Notes under the pieces: generated by a model
Seen by the model: the letters and a program-made list of their open reading frames with translations, nothing else
What the model was told of the DNA's origin: nothing
Databases searched by the model: none
In this document: in pieces, positions 43,311 through 53,711 of the stretch
Position numbering within the stretch: the first letter of the stretch is position 1
Layout: every line of letters begins with the position of its first letter
Made by a program: the position numbers and the translations under genes
DNA from: CAIZWU01 sp942492905
GTDB taxonomy: Bacteria; Verrucomicrobiota; Verrucomicrobiia; Verrucomicrobiales; V1-33
Direction: 5' to 3'
Length of the DNA: 64,000 bases
Assembly: GCA_942492905.1 (NCBI GenBank)
Contig: OW818657.1
Span: forward strand, 2,294,001 to 2,358,000

Positions 43311-44186
43311 TCAACGCCTATTCCGGGTCTTCCGGTCCTGTTGGATCAGATTTGAAATCCAGTCAGGATCTACCGAGATGGCCGTCCCGTGGTAACGCCA
43401 GATCTGATTCAGGCCCAAGGGAAAAATCGCCGCACCGCCCACCGTGACGTTGATCCCCAGAAGTTCTCCGGCTTCGCTGATCAGAGGCCCGCCGCTGTCG
43501 CCCGGAGCCATGGGGGCAGTGTGTCCAATTTCGCGCCAGCGCGCGCCGCCGGCGGAATTTTTGATTGGACCCAGATAATTGATTTTTCCTCCGCTCGCGC
43601 CGTAGGCCAGTTTGGGAAGGCCTTGGGAGCCGAATCCACAGGTCAGCACGGGACTGCCGGTGTTTGCCGCCAGCGTTGGTGTCAGGGTATTATCGGGCCG
43701 CACCGGCGCCTGGATGAGCGCGAGGTCAGGACCTTCTTTGAGGTAATCGCCCCGCCACACGACGCGGGCTTTGGCTGCCGTGGCCCCCTGTGAATTGTTC
43801 AAGGAAATCAGGGTGCACCGTGGGGCAGCTTCGACGCAATGGGCCGCCGTCAGGAAATAGCCATCCGTGGAAACAGCCACCGCCGATCCTATAGTTAGCG
43901 TTTTTGCGGTGGTGAAGTCAATGCTGACGCGGATGTGATCCTGCAGAATGGTGTGCTTGATTTTGGGCTCAATGTCCGGAGGCAACAGAATCGCCATCCG
44001 GTTGGCCACGAAATCGGGCGGCGATTGGCCCATGATGGATTTATCTTCCCAAAAAACCAGGCTGGCCGGACGCCGTTCATTCAGGAACGCTGCAATCCTT
44101 GCCCGTTGTTGGTCCGTGTCCGGAACTCCCCGGCAGGAGACTCCCAGGGCCGCAATGGCAACAAGAAGCAAGGTGGGAAAGTGCAT
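43311..44186 (-). CDS. Trypsin-like serine protease lipoprotein (copy 1)
   Basis: 291 residues. A signal peptide with lipobox-like AALGVSC is followed by RRPASLVFWEDKSIMGQSP and then the protease: FLTAAHCVEAA (H), EGPDLALIQAP (D), APGDSGGPLISEA (S). It has the same layout and conserved blocks as the next gene downstream, so the two arose by tandem duplication and then diverged well. It follows yejF by 20 bases and may belong to the peptide-import operon. Substrate unknown; peptide production for import is a guess from position. Confidence 0.88.
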   Translation of the reverse strand: MHFPTLLLVAIAALGVSCRGVPDTDQQRARIAAFLNERRPASLVFWEDKSIMGQSPPDFVANRMAILLPPDIEPKIKHTILQDHIRVSIDFTTAKTLTIGSAVAVSTDGYFLTAAHCVEAAPRCTLISLNNSQGATAAKARVVWRGDYLKEGPDLALIQAPVRPDNTLTPTLAANTGSPVLTCGFGSQGLPKLAYGASGGKINYLGPIKNSAGGARWREIGHTAPMAPGDSGGPLISEAGELLGINVTVGGAAIFPLGLNQIWRYHGTAISVDPDWISNLIQQDRKTRNRR

Positions 44187-44206
44187 CTTGTGGGGATGGA
44201 ATGATT

Positions 44207-46255
<2,049 letters not shown>

Positions 46256-46268
46256 GGCGGAACGGTTT

Positions 46269-48256
46269 TCAGTTTGCAGTTTTCAGGGGGGTAGCCGGTT
46301 CCTTGGTCCGGTATTGATCAAAGTTCCGATCCTGGACGGGGAAGGTCCTGCCGGTGGTCATGGCCTCGCGGGTTTCGCGGTGGAAGGCTTCGTCGATCCA
46401 GTGGACATGGGCCTGGGCGGGAGTTTCGGAAGTGCGGACGTTGAAGTCGACGGGCCAGCGGACCCAATGCCAATAGGCGGTGCGGTGCCATGGGGTGGCC
46501 CAGCCGGGAACAAAGGATGCCTCGGCGTTGATCATTTCCTCAATGCGGTAACCAAGGCTCTGGAGCTCATCCAGGGTTTGCGCCTTTTCGTGTTGATCGA
46601 TCAGGATATCCATCTCCGGATTGGCAGTCATGGTGATGTTGTTGGTATTGGTTTTGACCTTCCGGGAGCCATCGGGATTATTTTCCTTTTCGTAGGCATT
46701 GGCGCTGTGGAAGCCTTCCCAGTAAGTGGGGAAAGGTGGAGAGTGGACCCAGCCGGCGAGAGCGATCTCATGTTGTTTTTGGAGAACTTTCTTGAACTGG
46801 GCGGTGGCGTCCAGGGATTCGATGCGCAGCTCCACGCCACATTTCAGCGCCTCTTCCTTGAGGCGAAGCGCATAACGTTGTTCCTGGGGGCGGCTCCGTA
46901 CGCCCAGCTCAAAGCTGAGCCGCTGGCCGGTGGCGGGGTTTTGGAAAATGCCGTCAGGACCGCGGGCTGTAAATCCAGCCTCCGCGAAGGCGGCCGTAGC
47001 CAGTTCCCGGGAAAAAACGGCCGGTTGGAGAGTCGGATGGGTGAAGCGTCCGTACTCCCGTCATTCTGGGTGCGCATGCGGTCCATTTCACCTTTCAATT
47101 CCACGTCGATGACGCGCTGCATGTTCATGGAATGCTGCAGCCCACGGCGGATCCTGATGTCATTCAGGAGAGGTTTGGAGTTGTTGAGATAGAGCCCCTG
47201 GCTGGGGCGTGGGTAGTCATTGTAAAACTGGGCGCGGCCGATCCAGCCATTTTGAAAGGCTTCATTGTCGAGCTTTTCGTTCCAATTGACCGGCTGCCGG
47301 TCGAGATAAGTGTGGTAAAAATCGAGGCGTCCGGCGAGGAAGGCCTCAAATGCTTTCTCGGGGTTTTGAATGACTTCAAACTGGATGGCATCGACATTGT
47401 AGCGGTTTTTGTAATATTTCCGGTCCTTGGCCCACCAGTCCTTGATGCGGCGCATGGTGATGCTGCTACCGATTTTGACATCTTCCGGAAGGATCGTATA
47501 GGCTCCCGTGGTGGGTTCTTCCCTCCATTGATAACGTTGGGCAAAGTCGGGGCCGAATTCCTGATAGTGAACATGGTCCATGGGAGGGACCTGGCTGAAG
47601 TAAAGGGGATCGGGCCGGGGATCCGGCAGGCGCACCGCGAAGGTGAGGTCGTCATACCGGTCAATCCCGGCGAACTTGGTGCTGAAGTAATTCTGCCCAT
47701 AGGGATCCTGCGCGTAGGGCGAAAGCCGCACGTAAAACGTCATGAAAAAGTCCGCGGTCGTCACGGCATGGCCATTGGAAAAACGGGCGGCGGGATCAAT
47801 GTGATAAAAAACCGTCTTCCGGTCGGCCGCGACGGCCCAGCGGTCACAGACTCCGGGAATGTATTGGCCTGGGAAGTTGGGGTGACTGCCTCCGGAGGTG
47901 ATCGTCCCGAGTTGGGTCAGGGTGATATCGTCATAGTGTTCGCCGCGGAAAGAACTGTTGGAGTCCGGGCCGAAGTGACGCAGGCAGGGCGGAAAGGAGG
48001 CGAAGAACCAGCGGATGGTGCCGCCTTTGACCGCTTCCTCCGAGCCGATCTCCGGCAGGTCCATGCCGGTTTCCCATTTCAAATCCTGCGGCAGATCTGT
48101 CAGTCTGAAGGTGCGGAAGAACTCCGGTTTGGATTGATAGAAGGCAGCGGCCTCGGCCGCGTTGTCATAGGGCGGAAAACGCTCGTCCGACGGCGGCGCA
48201 CAGCCTGCGTTGAGGAACGCGAAGACCAGGGTAAACAGGGCGGGGAGGAACTTCAT
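46269..48256 (-). pseudogene. yejA: Peptide ABC transporter substrate-binding protein (YejA-like), frameshifted
   Basis: Family 5 solute-binding protein, signal lipoprotein (FAFLNAGCAPPSDE). The first frame runs from 48256 and continues correctly to GEMDRMRTQNDG. There it should continue YGRFTHPTLQP, which is found in the next frame from the T at 47054. The site reads GGGAGTACGG (minus strand, 47050-47059): one base is missing, or two are extra, near 47054-47057. The second frame is then open and well conserved to its stop at 46269, with WVHSPPFPTYWEGFHS and PGWATPWHRTAYWHWVRWP. Left unrepaired, the first frame would end at 46844 with a nonsense tail. All other genes of the operon look intact, so a recent mutation or a sequencing error is likely. 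The site is not a classic slippery sequence. Confidence 0.88.
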
Positions 48257-48257
48257 A

Positions 48258-49781
48258 TCAGCGGTAAACTGTGAAGCGTTTCGGATCGAAGGCCTCGCGG
48301 ATGGCTTCACCGACGAAGGTGATGAGGATGAGCGTGACCACGATGGCAGCAAAGGCACTATAGAGAATCCATGGGGCATTCATGTTATCGGTGCCGTCCT
48401 TGAGCAAACTGCCCCACGAGGGTTCGCCGGGGGGGAGACCGAAACCCAGAAAGTCCAAGGCCGTCAGGGATCCGATCAGGGCCTCCACGGTGAAGGGAAG
48501 TTTGGTGACGAGGATGGAGAGGATATTGGGCAGGATATGCCGGAAGATAATGCGGATATTCCCCGCGCCCAGCAGACGGGCGGCGGAGACGTAATCCCTC
48601 GAGCGCTCGCCGTAGGTGGCGCCCCGCAGATTATAACTGAGGCTCATCCAGGAAAAAGCGGCGAGCACCAGTACGAGCACCACGATGCCGGGAGTGACGG
48701 TGCTGCGGATGAGGATGACGATGAAAAGAAAAGGCAGGGCAGACCAGATTTCGACAAGGCGTTGGCCGAAGAGGTCGAACTTCCCCCCAAGATAGCCCAT
48801 GGCGCAGCCTGCCGAGATGCCGAGGGCGAAGACAAAAAGGGTATAGAATCCGGCCGCAGCCCATTGCAGTTGGAAGCCGGCATAGAGCAGGGCCACGATG
48901 TCGTTGCCACTGGAATCGGTGCCGAGGAAGTGGTGTTCCTGGAAATTGGGGGCGACGGGAGGATAGAGCACCTGACGGATTTCCGTGGATTCGCGGGCTT
49001 GCAGGGCGGGCAGGTCGATGTCCTGTCCCAGCTTGTCCTCGCGCACGATTTTGCCATCGGCGTATTCGATGCGTTCCACGAGGGTACCGCTTTCATCAAA
49101 ACCGGAGGCAATGCCGTGCAGGATTCCCTGGCGCACGCGGTATTCGCGCCGGTGCTGGCCGGGTTTGTCTTTGAAGACAGTGTAGGCGGTGCCGGAGAAG
49201 GCTTTGTTTTTCCTGTCATCATGCAGCGTGCCGTTGCTGAGCCGGGTGATGGCGCGGGACTGGGGCGGGGTATCGAGCCGGGCGGAATAGGGCACCAGCG
49301 GCAGGATGACGCGGCCTGCACCGGTTGCCTCGAAAACGCGTTTGAGTTCGCGGTAGTCGGTTTCGGCTTCATACCCGAGGCCAAAGTGGGTGCCCGGAAT
49401 GGGGTTGGCCCGGAGGAAGGGGAAAGACCATTGGCCCTGATAGGAAACGGCGAGAGCCTGCTTGCCGATGATCACATTGTCCAACAGAGCGAAACCGCTG
49501 AGCCCGATCAGGATTATAAGGGACACGTAGCCGCGGCGGATGGATTTGAAGCGTTTCCAACGTTTTTGCGAGAGGGGATTGGGCGGCCCGGCGGGGCGGA
49601 GGAGAAACCAGATTCCGAGAGCAATCGCTCCCACCCGGAGCAGGGTGCCCCATTGCCAAAAGGCGATCGGTCCATCGTCCAGCACGCTGTAGGCTTTAAA
49701 AACGGGCACGCGCCAGCCGAGGTGCTGGAAGACCCAGGAAAGCACCGCGGTGATGATGAGAATGAGGCCGGCGGAGCGCAT
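48258..49781 (-). CDS. yejE: Peptide ABC transporter permease (YejE-like) with YwqK-like repeat insert
   Basis: 507 residues against about 340 in E. coli. The C-terminal part (from about 300) is the DppC/YejE-type permease: LQWAAAGFYTLFVFALGISA and the EAA-loop region (ARLLGAGNIRIIFRHILPN), ending with the FVGEAIREAFDPK motif. The N-terminal part has two to three extra hydrophobic segments. Between them and the permease, residues about 182-250 read as two YwqK/MORN_2-type repeats (FSGTAYTVFKDKPGQ, then REYRVRQGILHGIASGFDES and RIEYADGKIV). The insert should face the periplasm. It follows yejB by 12 bases. Confidence 0.9.
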   Translation of the reverse strand: MRSAGLILIITAVLSWVFQHLGWRVPVFKAYSVLDDGPIAFWQWGTLLRVGAIALGIWFLLRPAGPPNPLSQKRWKRFKSIRRGYVSLIILIGLSGFALLDNVIIGKQALAVSYQGQWSFPFLRANPIPGTHFGLGYEAETDYRELKRVFEATGAGRVILPLVPYSARLDTPPQSRAITRLSNGTLHDDRKNKAFSGTAYTVFKDKPGQHRREYRVRQGILHGIASGFDESGTLVERIEYADGKIVREDKLGQDIDLPALQARESTEIRQVLYPPVAPNFQEHHFLGTDSSGNDIVALLYAGFQLQWAAAGFYTLFVFALGISAGCAMGYLGGKFDLFGQRLVEIWSALPFLFIVILIRSTVTPGIVVLVLVLAAFSWMSLSYNLRGATYGERSRDYVSAARLLGAGNIRIIFRHILPNILSILVTKLPFTVEALIGSLTALDFLGFGLPPGEPSWGSLLKDGTDNMNAPWILYSAFAAIVVTLILITFVGEAIREAFDPKRFTVYR

Positions 49782-49793
49782 GGCGGGAGTCGG

Positions 49794-51104
49794 CTAGTCG
49801 AAACGGATGCGGGGGTTGAGGGCGGCGATCAGGAGGTCGGACAACAGATTGCCGATCATGAGCAGGGCGGAGGACAGCGTGATGAGGGCCATCATGGTGG
49901 TGTAGTCGCGGTGCAGGGCAGACTCGAACCCGAGTTGGCCGATGCCGGGAATGTCGAAGACATTTTCGATCAGAACCGAACCCGTGAGGATCAGACTGAC
50001 ATTCTGGCCGAAGGTGGAGGCGATGGGGATGATGGCGTTGCGCAGGGCGTGGCCCGTGACGGCTTTGGGGAAGGACACTCCTTTGGCGACCGCGGTGCGC
50101 ACGTAATCGGTGGCCAGCACGTCCATCAGGCTGTTTTTCATCAGAAACGAATACATGGTCCAGCTGCCGATCATGTAGCACACGAGGGGCAGGGCGGCGT
50201 GATGGAGCAGGTCTTTGACTTTGCCGACGGGGGAAAGGCTGGCGTATTCCGTGCTGGTGAATCCGCTCATGGGGAACCAGTCGAAGCGGAAGGAGAACCA
50301 GAGCAGGAGGAGCGTTCCGAGAGCAAAACCAGGAATGGCGTAACCGACAAAAAGCGCAACGGACGTGGCGTTGTCGATGAAGGTGCGGTGCCGGATGGCC
50401 TTCACGATTCCGAGCGGAATCGCGATCAGGTAAGTCAGGATGGTGGTCAAAATTCCGTAAAAGAGGGAGACCGGCAGACGGCGGCTGATCAGGGTGGCCA
50501 CAGGCTCACCGGAGGACAGGGATTCCTGAAAATCGCCTTGAAGCAGACCGGACCTTTTTTGGCGGTAGGCCACGATGCGGCTGGCGTCCGGCTCAAAGGT
50601 CGTGCGCCCCTGCGGGTCCGTCTTCTCATCCAGGCCGAACCGGACCGACCAGCCTTCCGGAACTCCGGTTTCCGGTGGGGGGAATTGGAGACGGGGCGGC
50701 TTGGACGGGTCCTTAAAATCGAGGATCAGAGCCTTCCTGGAATAGGCTTTACCTTGCGGATCAACATACCCCAGCAGCACCATGGGCTCGGCATTATCCT
50801 CGCCCAGGGGCACAAAGCGGGCGTTGACTTCGCGAGGGAGAATTCCCAGCCACTTCAGATAGCCTGCCACAAAGCCATCATTCATGGAAAACTGCATGCG
50901 CAGTTGTTCCTTTTGATCCGGGGTCAGGGAGGAGCCGCCGGAGCCGCCGGTGCGGCTGCGGGCTCCCTCCCCGGAGGCGGCCCGTTGCAGGGCCTGCTCA
51001 TACGGTCCCCCGGGCAGAATCCGGGTCAGACCGAACACGATCAAGGTCACCCCCAGCAGGGTCACCGGAATCAACAGCAAGCGGCGGATGAGGTAGGCGC
51101 GCAT
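49794..51104 (-). CDS. yejB: Peptide ABC transporter permease (YejB-like)
   Basis: 436 residues. N-terminal membrane helix (LLLIPVTLLGVTLIVFGLTR), then a periplasmic domain, then the DppB-type permease core (PVSLFYGILTTILTYLIAIP, GYAIPGFALGTLLLLWFSFR) with the EAA loop (AVAKGVSFPKAVTGHALRNA) and a final helix before the conserved basic end (NPRIRFD). The segment 40-190 is longer than in E. coli YejB (364 aa), adding about 95 residues (PLGEDNAEPMVLLGYVD region), probably a folded periplasmic insert. The first yej gene of the run; lptD ends 49 bases upstream on the same strand. Confidence 0.92.
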   Translation of the reverse strand: MRAYLIRRLLLIPVTLLGVTLIVFGLTRILPGGPYEQALQRAASGEGARSRTGGSGGSSLTPDQKEQLRMQFSMNDGFVAGYLKWLGILPREVNARFVPLGEDNAEPMVLLGYVDPQGKAYSRKALILDFKDPSKPPRLQFPPPETGVPEGWSVRFGLDEKTDPQGRTTFEPDASRIVAYRQKRSGLLQGDFQESLSSGEPVATLISRRLPVSLFYGILTTILTYLIAIPLGIVKAIRHRTFIDNATSVALFVGYAIPGFALGTLLLLWFSFRFDWFPMSGFTSTEYASLSPVGKVKDLLHHAALPLVCYMIGSWTMYSFLMKNSLMDVLATDYVRTAVAKGVSFPKAVTGHALRNAIIPIASTFGQNVSLILTGSVLIENVFDIPGIGQLGFESALHRDYTTMMALITLSSALLMIGNLLSDLLIAALNPRIRFD

Positions 51105-51153
51105 TCCGTGGGGGGGCAGGAGCGCTGGGAAAACAGCCGGACCCGGCGCGGGA

Positions 51154-53478
51154 TCAGCGGGCTCCGGCCTGCGGATCGAAATCGACCGGAATCCGGACAG
51201 AGGGGAAATCCTTGAGGGTCAGGGAAAAGAGCAGTCCGTAATCAGTTTCACCGCGGTTATCCCGGATGGTGGCTCCGACAGCCGCGACCCAGCTGGTCAG
51301 GTCACGATGGACACTGTATTGCTGGGTTTCGAGGGTGCTGTCGTCCAATTCATACCGTTCGTAGGCGCTGACTCCCCAGTTTTCGTTGATCCGGGCGTAG
51401 ACCCGGAAGTCGACCAGACTGCTGTCCTCGAAGAAGGGATGATCCTGAAGCAATCGATGCCCGACGCTGAAGTCCAAATAATCCGTAGGCATGAAGGTCA
51501 TGCGGGTATTGACCTCCGAAAACTCGAACTCATCCCCAAAAATAGGGAGTTGGGCTCCGATCTCGGCGCGCATCCAAGGAAGGGGGTTCCATTCAATGTC
51601 CTGATAAAGATTTGAAATGTCACGATTGTATTCCGGGTCCTCGATAAAGGCGTCGAAGTAGGTGTTTGAGGACAACCAGTTCATGGTGTTGCCATTCCGT
51701 TTGGTCTGGAGACGATTGAAGACCCCAAGGCGCACGATGTTCCAGTCCTGCAGATCGTCGATGGCCGTGTAGTTATTGACATCCAACGGGCGGGGACGGG
51801 TGGAGAGGGCGAGACGGTCGATCCCTCTGAACTGGTCGCCCTGGGGGTCCGCGCTCACAAAAGAGTAATTCATGTAGGGCTGGACCACATGCCGCAGGCC
51901 ATCGACTCCAAGGGTGGGGATACTGACATCATCATAAACCCGGGAAAACTTGGCACTGGTGTCGACTCCGAGGGCGGCGAGGACGCGGCCGCTGTCTTCA
52001 GGCGGGGCAGTGCCGCTGACTGAGGAATAGTTGGTATAACCGACCCCGGCACGGGGCGTGACACTCAGAACTCCTCCGATGGTTTTGGGGAAGAGCACTT
52101 CATGGTAGGTATGGAAGCGGTTGAACTCGGACTCCACGAGGCGGGCCCGCAGATCATCCAGCGTGGCATTGGTCAGGGTGGGATCGAGCGAGGCCGCCAG
52201 GAGGGGGTCTGAAATCCTGTCGTCCAAATTTTTCACCCGTTCCCGCAGGCGGATTTCCTCATCGGAACCCAGCTGTTCCTGAAGAATGCCGAAACTGGTA
52301 TTTCCCGAGTAGAAGAGCCCGCTGTCGAAGATAGGCTGGCGGACCATGTCGAGGGCGACTTCGGGCAGACGCGTATCGCTGGTGTAGAAATCATTGGCCC
52401 GGAAGCGGGCGGCGACGCTGAGCTCACCTCGGTCGTGATGTTTGATCAGGCTGACGATGTTATCCGGTTGGGGATCGTCGCGGAATTCCCACGGATAAAA
52501 ATCTTCCAGAAAATAGTTGTCGCTCAGCTTATTGATATCGAGATCCAGATAAACGGAGCTTTCTTCCGGCCCGGGGAGATAGACCCGGTGCTGGAGGTTG
52601 ACGCGGTAACGGTTGGAGTCGATGCCGACCCGCTCCGCGGTGGAAAAGGTGCTGTTCTCGTCGGGGCTGCTGTCGTTGACCCAGTAGAATTTGAATTTCC
52701 CGAAATTTGGGGTGTCGGCCGCTTTGGCGCGACGGGAATCGATATCAAACCCGGCCCCGATGCCGCGGGCGGAATAGCCGTCGAGTTTGTATTTGATGAT
52801 GCTGTGGTCACCGATGGTGGTGCCGTATTGGTTGAGCAGAAAGGCCCCCAGGTTGCTGCGGTAGCCGGGAGTGAAGGTGTAGCCCATTTCCTCCTGGAGG
52901 GGCTGGGAAAGGTAAGGGAGATAAAAGACCGGGAGATCTCCGGCGTAGGCTTTGACGTTGCGGAAGACGATGCGTTCTTCCGGATAAATGGTCACTTTTT
53001 CGGAATCCAGGTAGAAACCGGGGTCGGCGGCATCTTCGGTGGTGAAAGTGGCCTCCTCTGCTTCGATCAGATTGATCTCCTTGGATTTGGTGCGGAGGTG
53101 CTGGGCATTGAAGAAGAGGGGCTCCACGCTGGAACGCATGTCTGAAGCGTCCAACTCCCCACTATCGGTGTTGTAGAGGGCACGTTCCCCCCGGTAAAGC
53201 AGCCCATCCTTGTAGATGGAGACGTCCCCGGAGAATTTAAGGGTGTTGGTTTCAGAAATGAACTCGGCCTTGTTGGCGTAAGCCTCCATGGTGTCGGACT
53301 TCAGCCTGAAATTGCCTTCCAGCGACACTCCAGTGCCTCCGGGAAGGATGTCCATGCGGGAGGAGTCAATCTGCAGTCCACCCAGGCCCTCCAGTTTGTC
53401 CCGCAGCACATCGAACTGGGCGAAGGAGCCAGAAGTGGTGAGAGCCAGCGAGAAAAGGGCGAGAGGAAGAATCTTCAT
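51154..53478 (-). CDS. lptD: LPS-assembly protein LptD
   Basis: 774 residues. Signal peptide 1-20, then an N-terminal jellyroll domain of the OstA/LptA type (VSLEGNFRLKSDTMEAYANK, ISETNTLKFSGDVSIYKDGL), and a large beta-barrel part with the LptD blocks LPVFYLPYLSQPLQEEMGYT and FTPGYRSNLGAFLLNQYG. The C-terminal strands end in FPSVRIPVDFD. It inserts LPS into the outer leaflet with LptE. The presence of LptD argues for a true LPS outer membrane. It shares the strand with the yej operon; 49 bases separate them. Few cysteines are seen, so the disulfide pattern of E. coli LptD is not kept. Confidence 0.9.
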   Translation of the reverse strand: MKILPLALFSLALTTSGSFAQFDVLRDKLEGLGGLQIDSSRMDILPGGTGVSLEGNFRLKSDTMEAYANKAEFISETNTLKFSGDVSIYKDGLLYRGERALYNTDSGELDASDMRSSVEPLFFNAQHLRTKSKEINLIEAEEATFTTEDAADPGFYLDSEKVTIYPEERIVFRNVKAYAGDLPVFYLPYLSQPLQEEMGYTFTPGYRSNLGAFLLNQYGTTIGDHSIIKYKLDGYSARGIGAGFDIDSRRAKAADTPNFGKFKFYWVNDSSPDENSTFSTAERVGIDSNRYRVNLQHRVYLPGPEESSVYLDLDINKLSDNYFLEDFYPWEFRDDPQPDNIVSLIKHHDRGELSVAARFRANDFYTSDTRLPEVALDMVRQPIFDSGLFYSGNTSFGILQEQLGSDEEIRLRERVKNLDDRISDPLLAASLDPTLTNATLDDLRARLVESEFNRFHTYHEVLFPKTIGGVLSVTPRAGVGYTNYSSVSGTAPPEDSGRVLAALGVDTSAKFSRVYDDVSIPTLGVDGLRHVVQPYMNYSFVSADPQGDQFRGIDRLALSTRPRPLDVNNYTAIDDLQDWNIVRLGVFNRLQTKRNGNTMNWLSSNTYFDAFIEDPEYNRDISNLYQDIEWNPLPWMRAEIGAQLPIFGDEFEFSEVNTRMTFMPTDYLDFSVGHRLLQDHPFFEDSSLVDFRVYARINENWGVSAYERYELDDSTLETQQYSVHRDLTSWVAAVGATIRDNRGETDYGLLFSLTLKDFPSVRIPVDFDPQAGAR

Positions 53479-53631
53479 GAGTGATCAGAAAAAGGAACAG
53501 GCCGGAACGCACCCTCCACAATGCCTTGATTAAACCTAGTGGCAGGAAAAATTCAATCCCAGGAAGATAATAAATTTCCGGAGTGGAATGGGATGCAGGG
53601 CGGGACAGCGGGCGTTGAAAAGTTCATAATC

Positions 53632-53669
53632 CCAAAATAAATGGCGGCCCCCCTGGTGGGAGGCCGCCA
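53632..53669 (-). terminator. Intrinsic terminator of the subtilase gene
   Basis: TGGCGGCC / GGCCGCCA (8 bp) with an inner CCC / GGG forms a hairpin around a TGGT loop. On the minus strand it is followed by ATTTATTTT. It lies 43 bases after the stop of the subtilase gene. Confidence 0.8.
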
Positions 53670-53711
53670 AATGCGTGAGCAGAGGCGAGCCAATTCCTGG
53701 TTAAATGAGCA

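Noticed and set aside
48210..51215. 1001-codon plus-strand frame opposite the yej genes
   Set aside because: Antisense artefact. The yejB and yejE permeases on the minus strand are well supported by family motifs.
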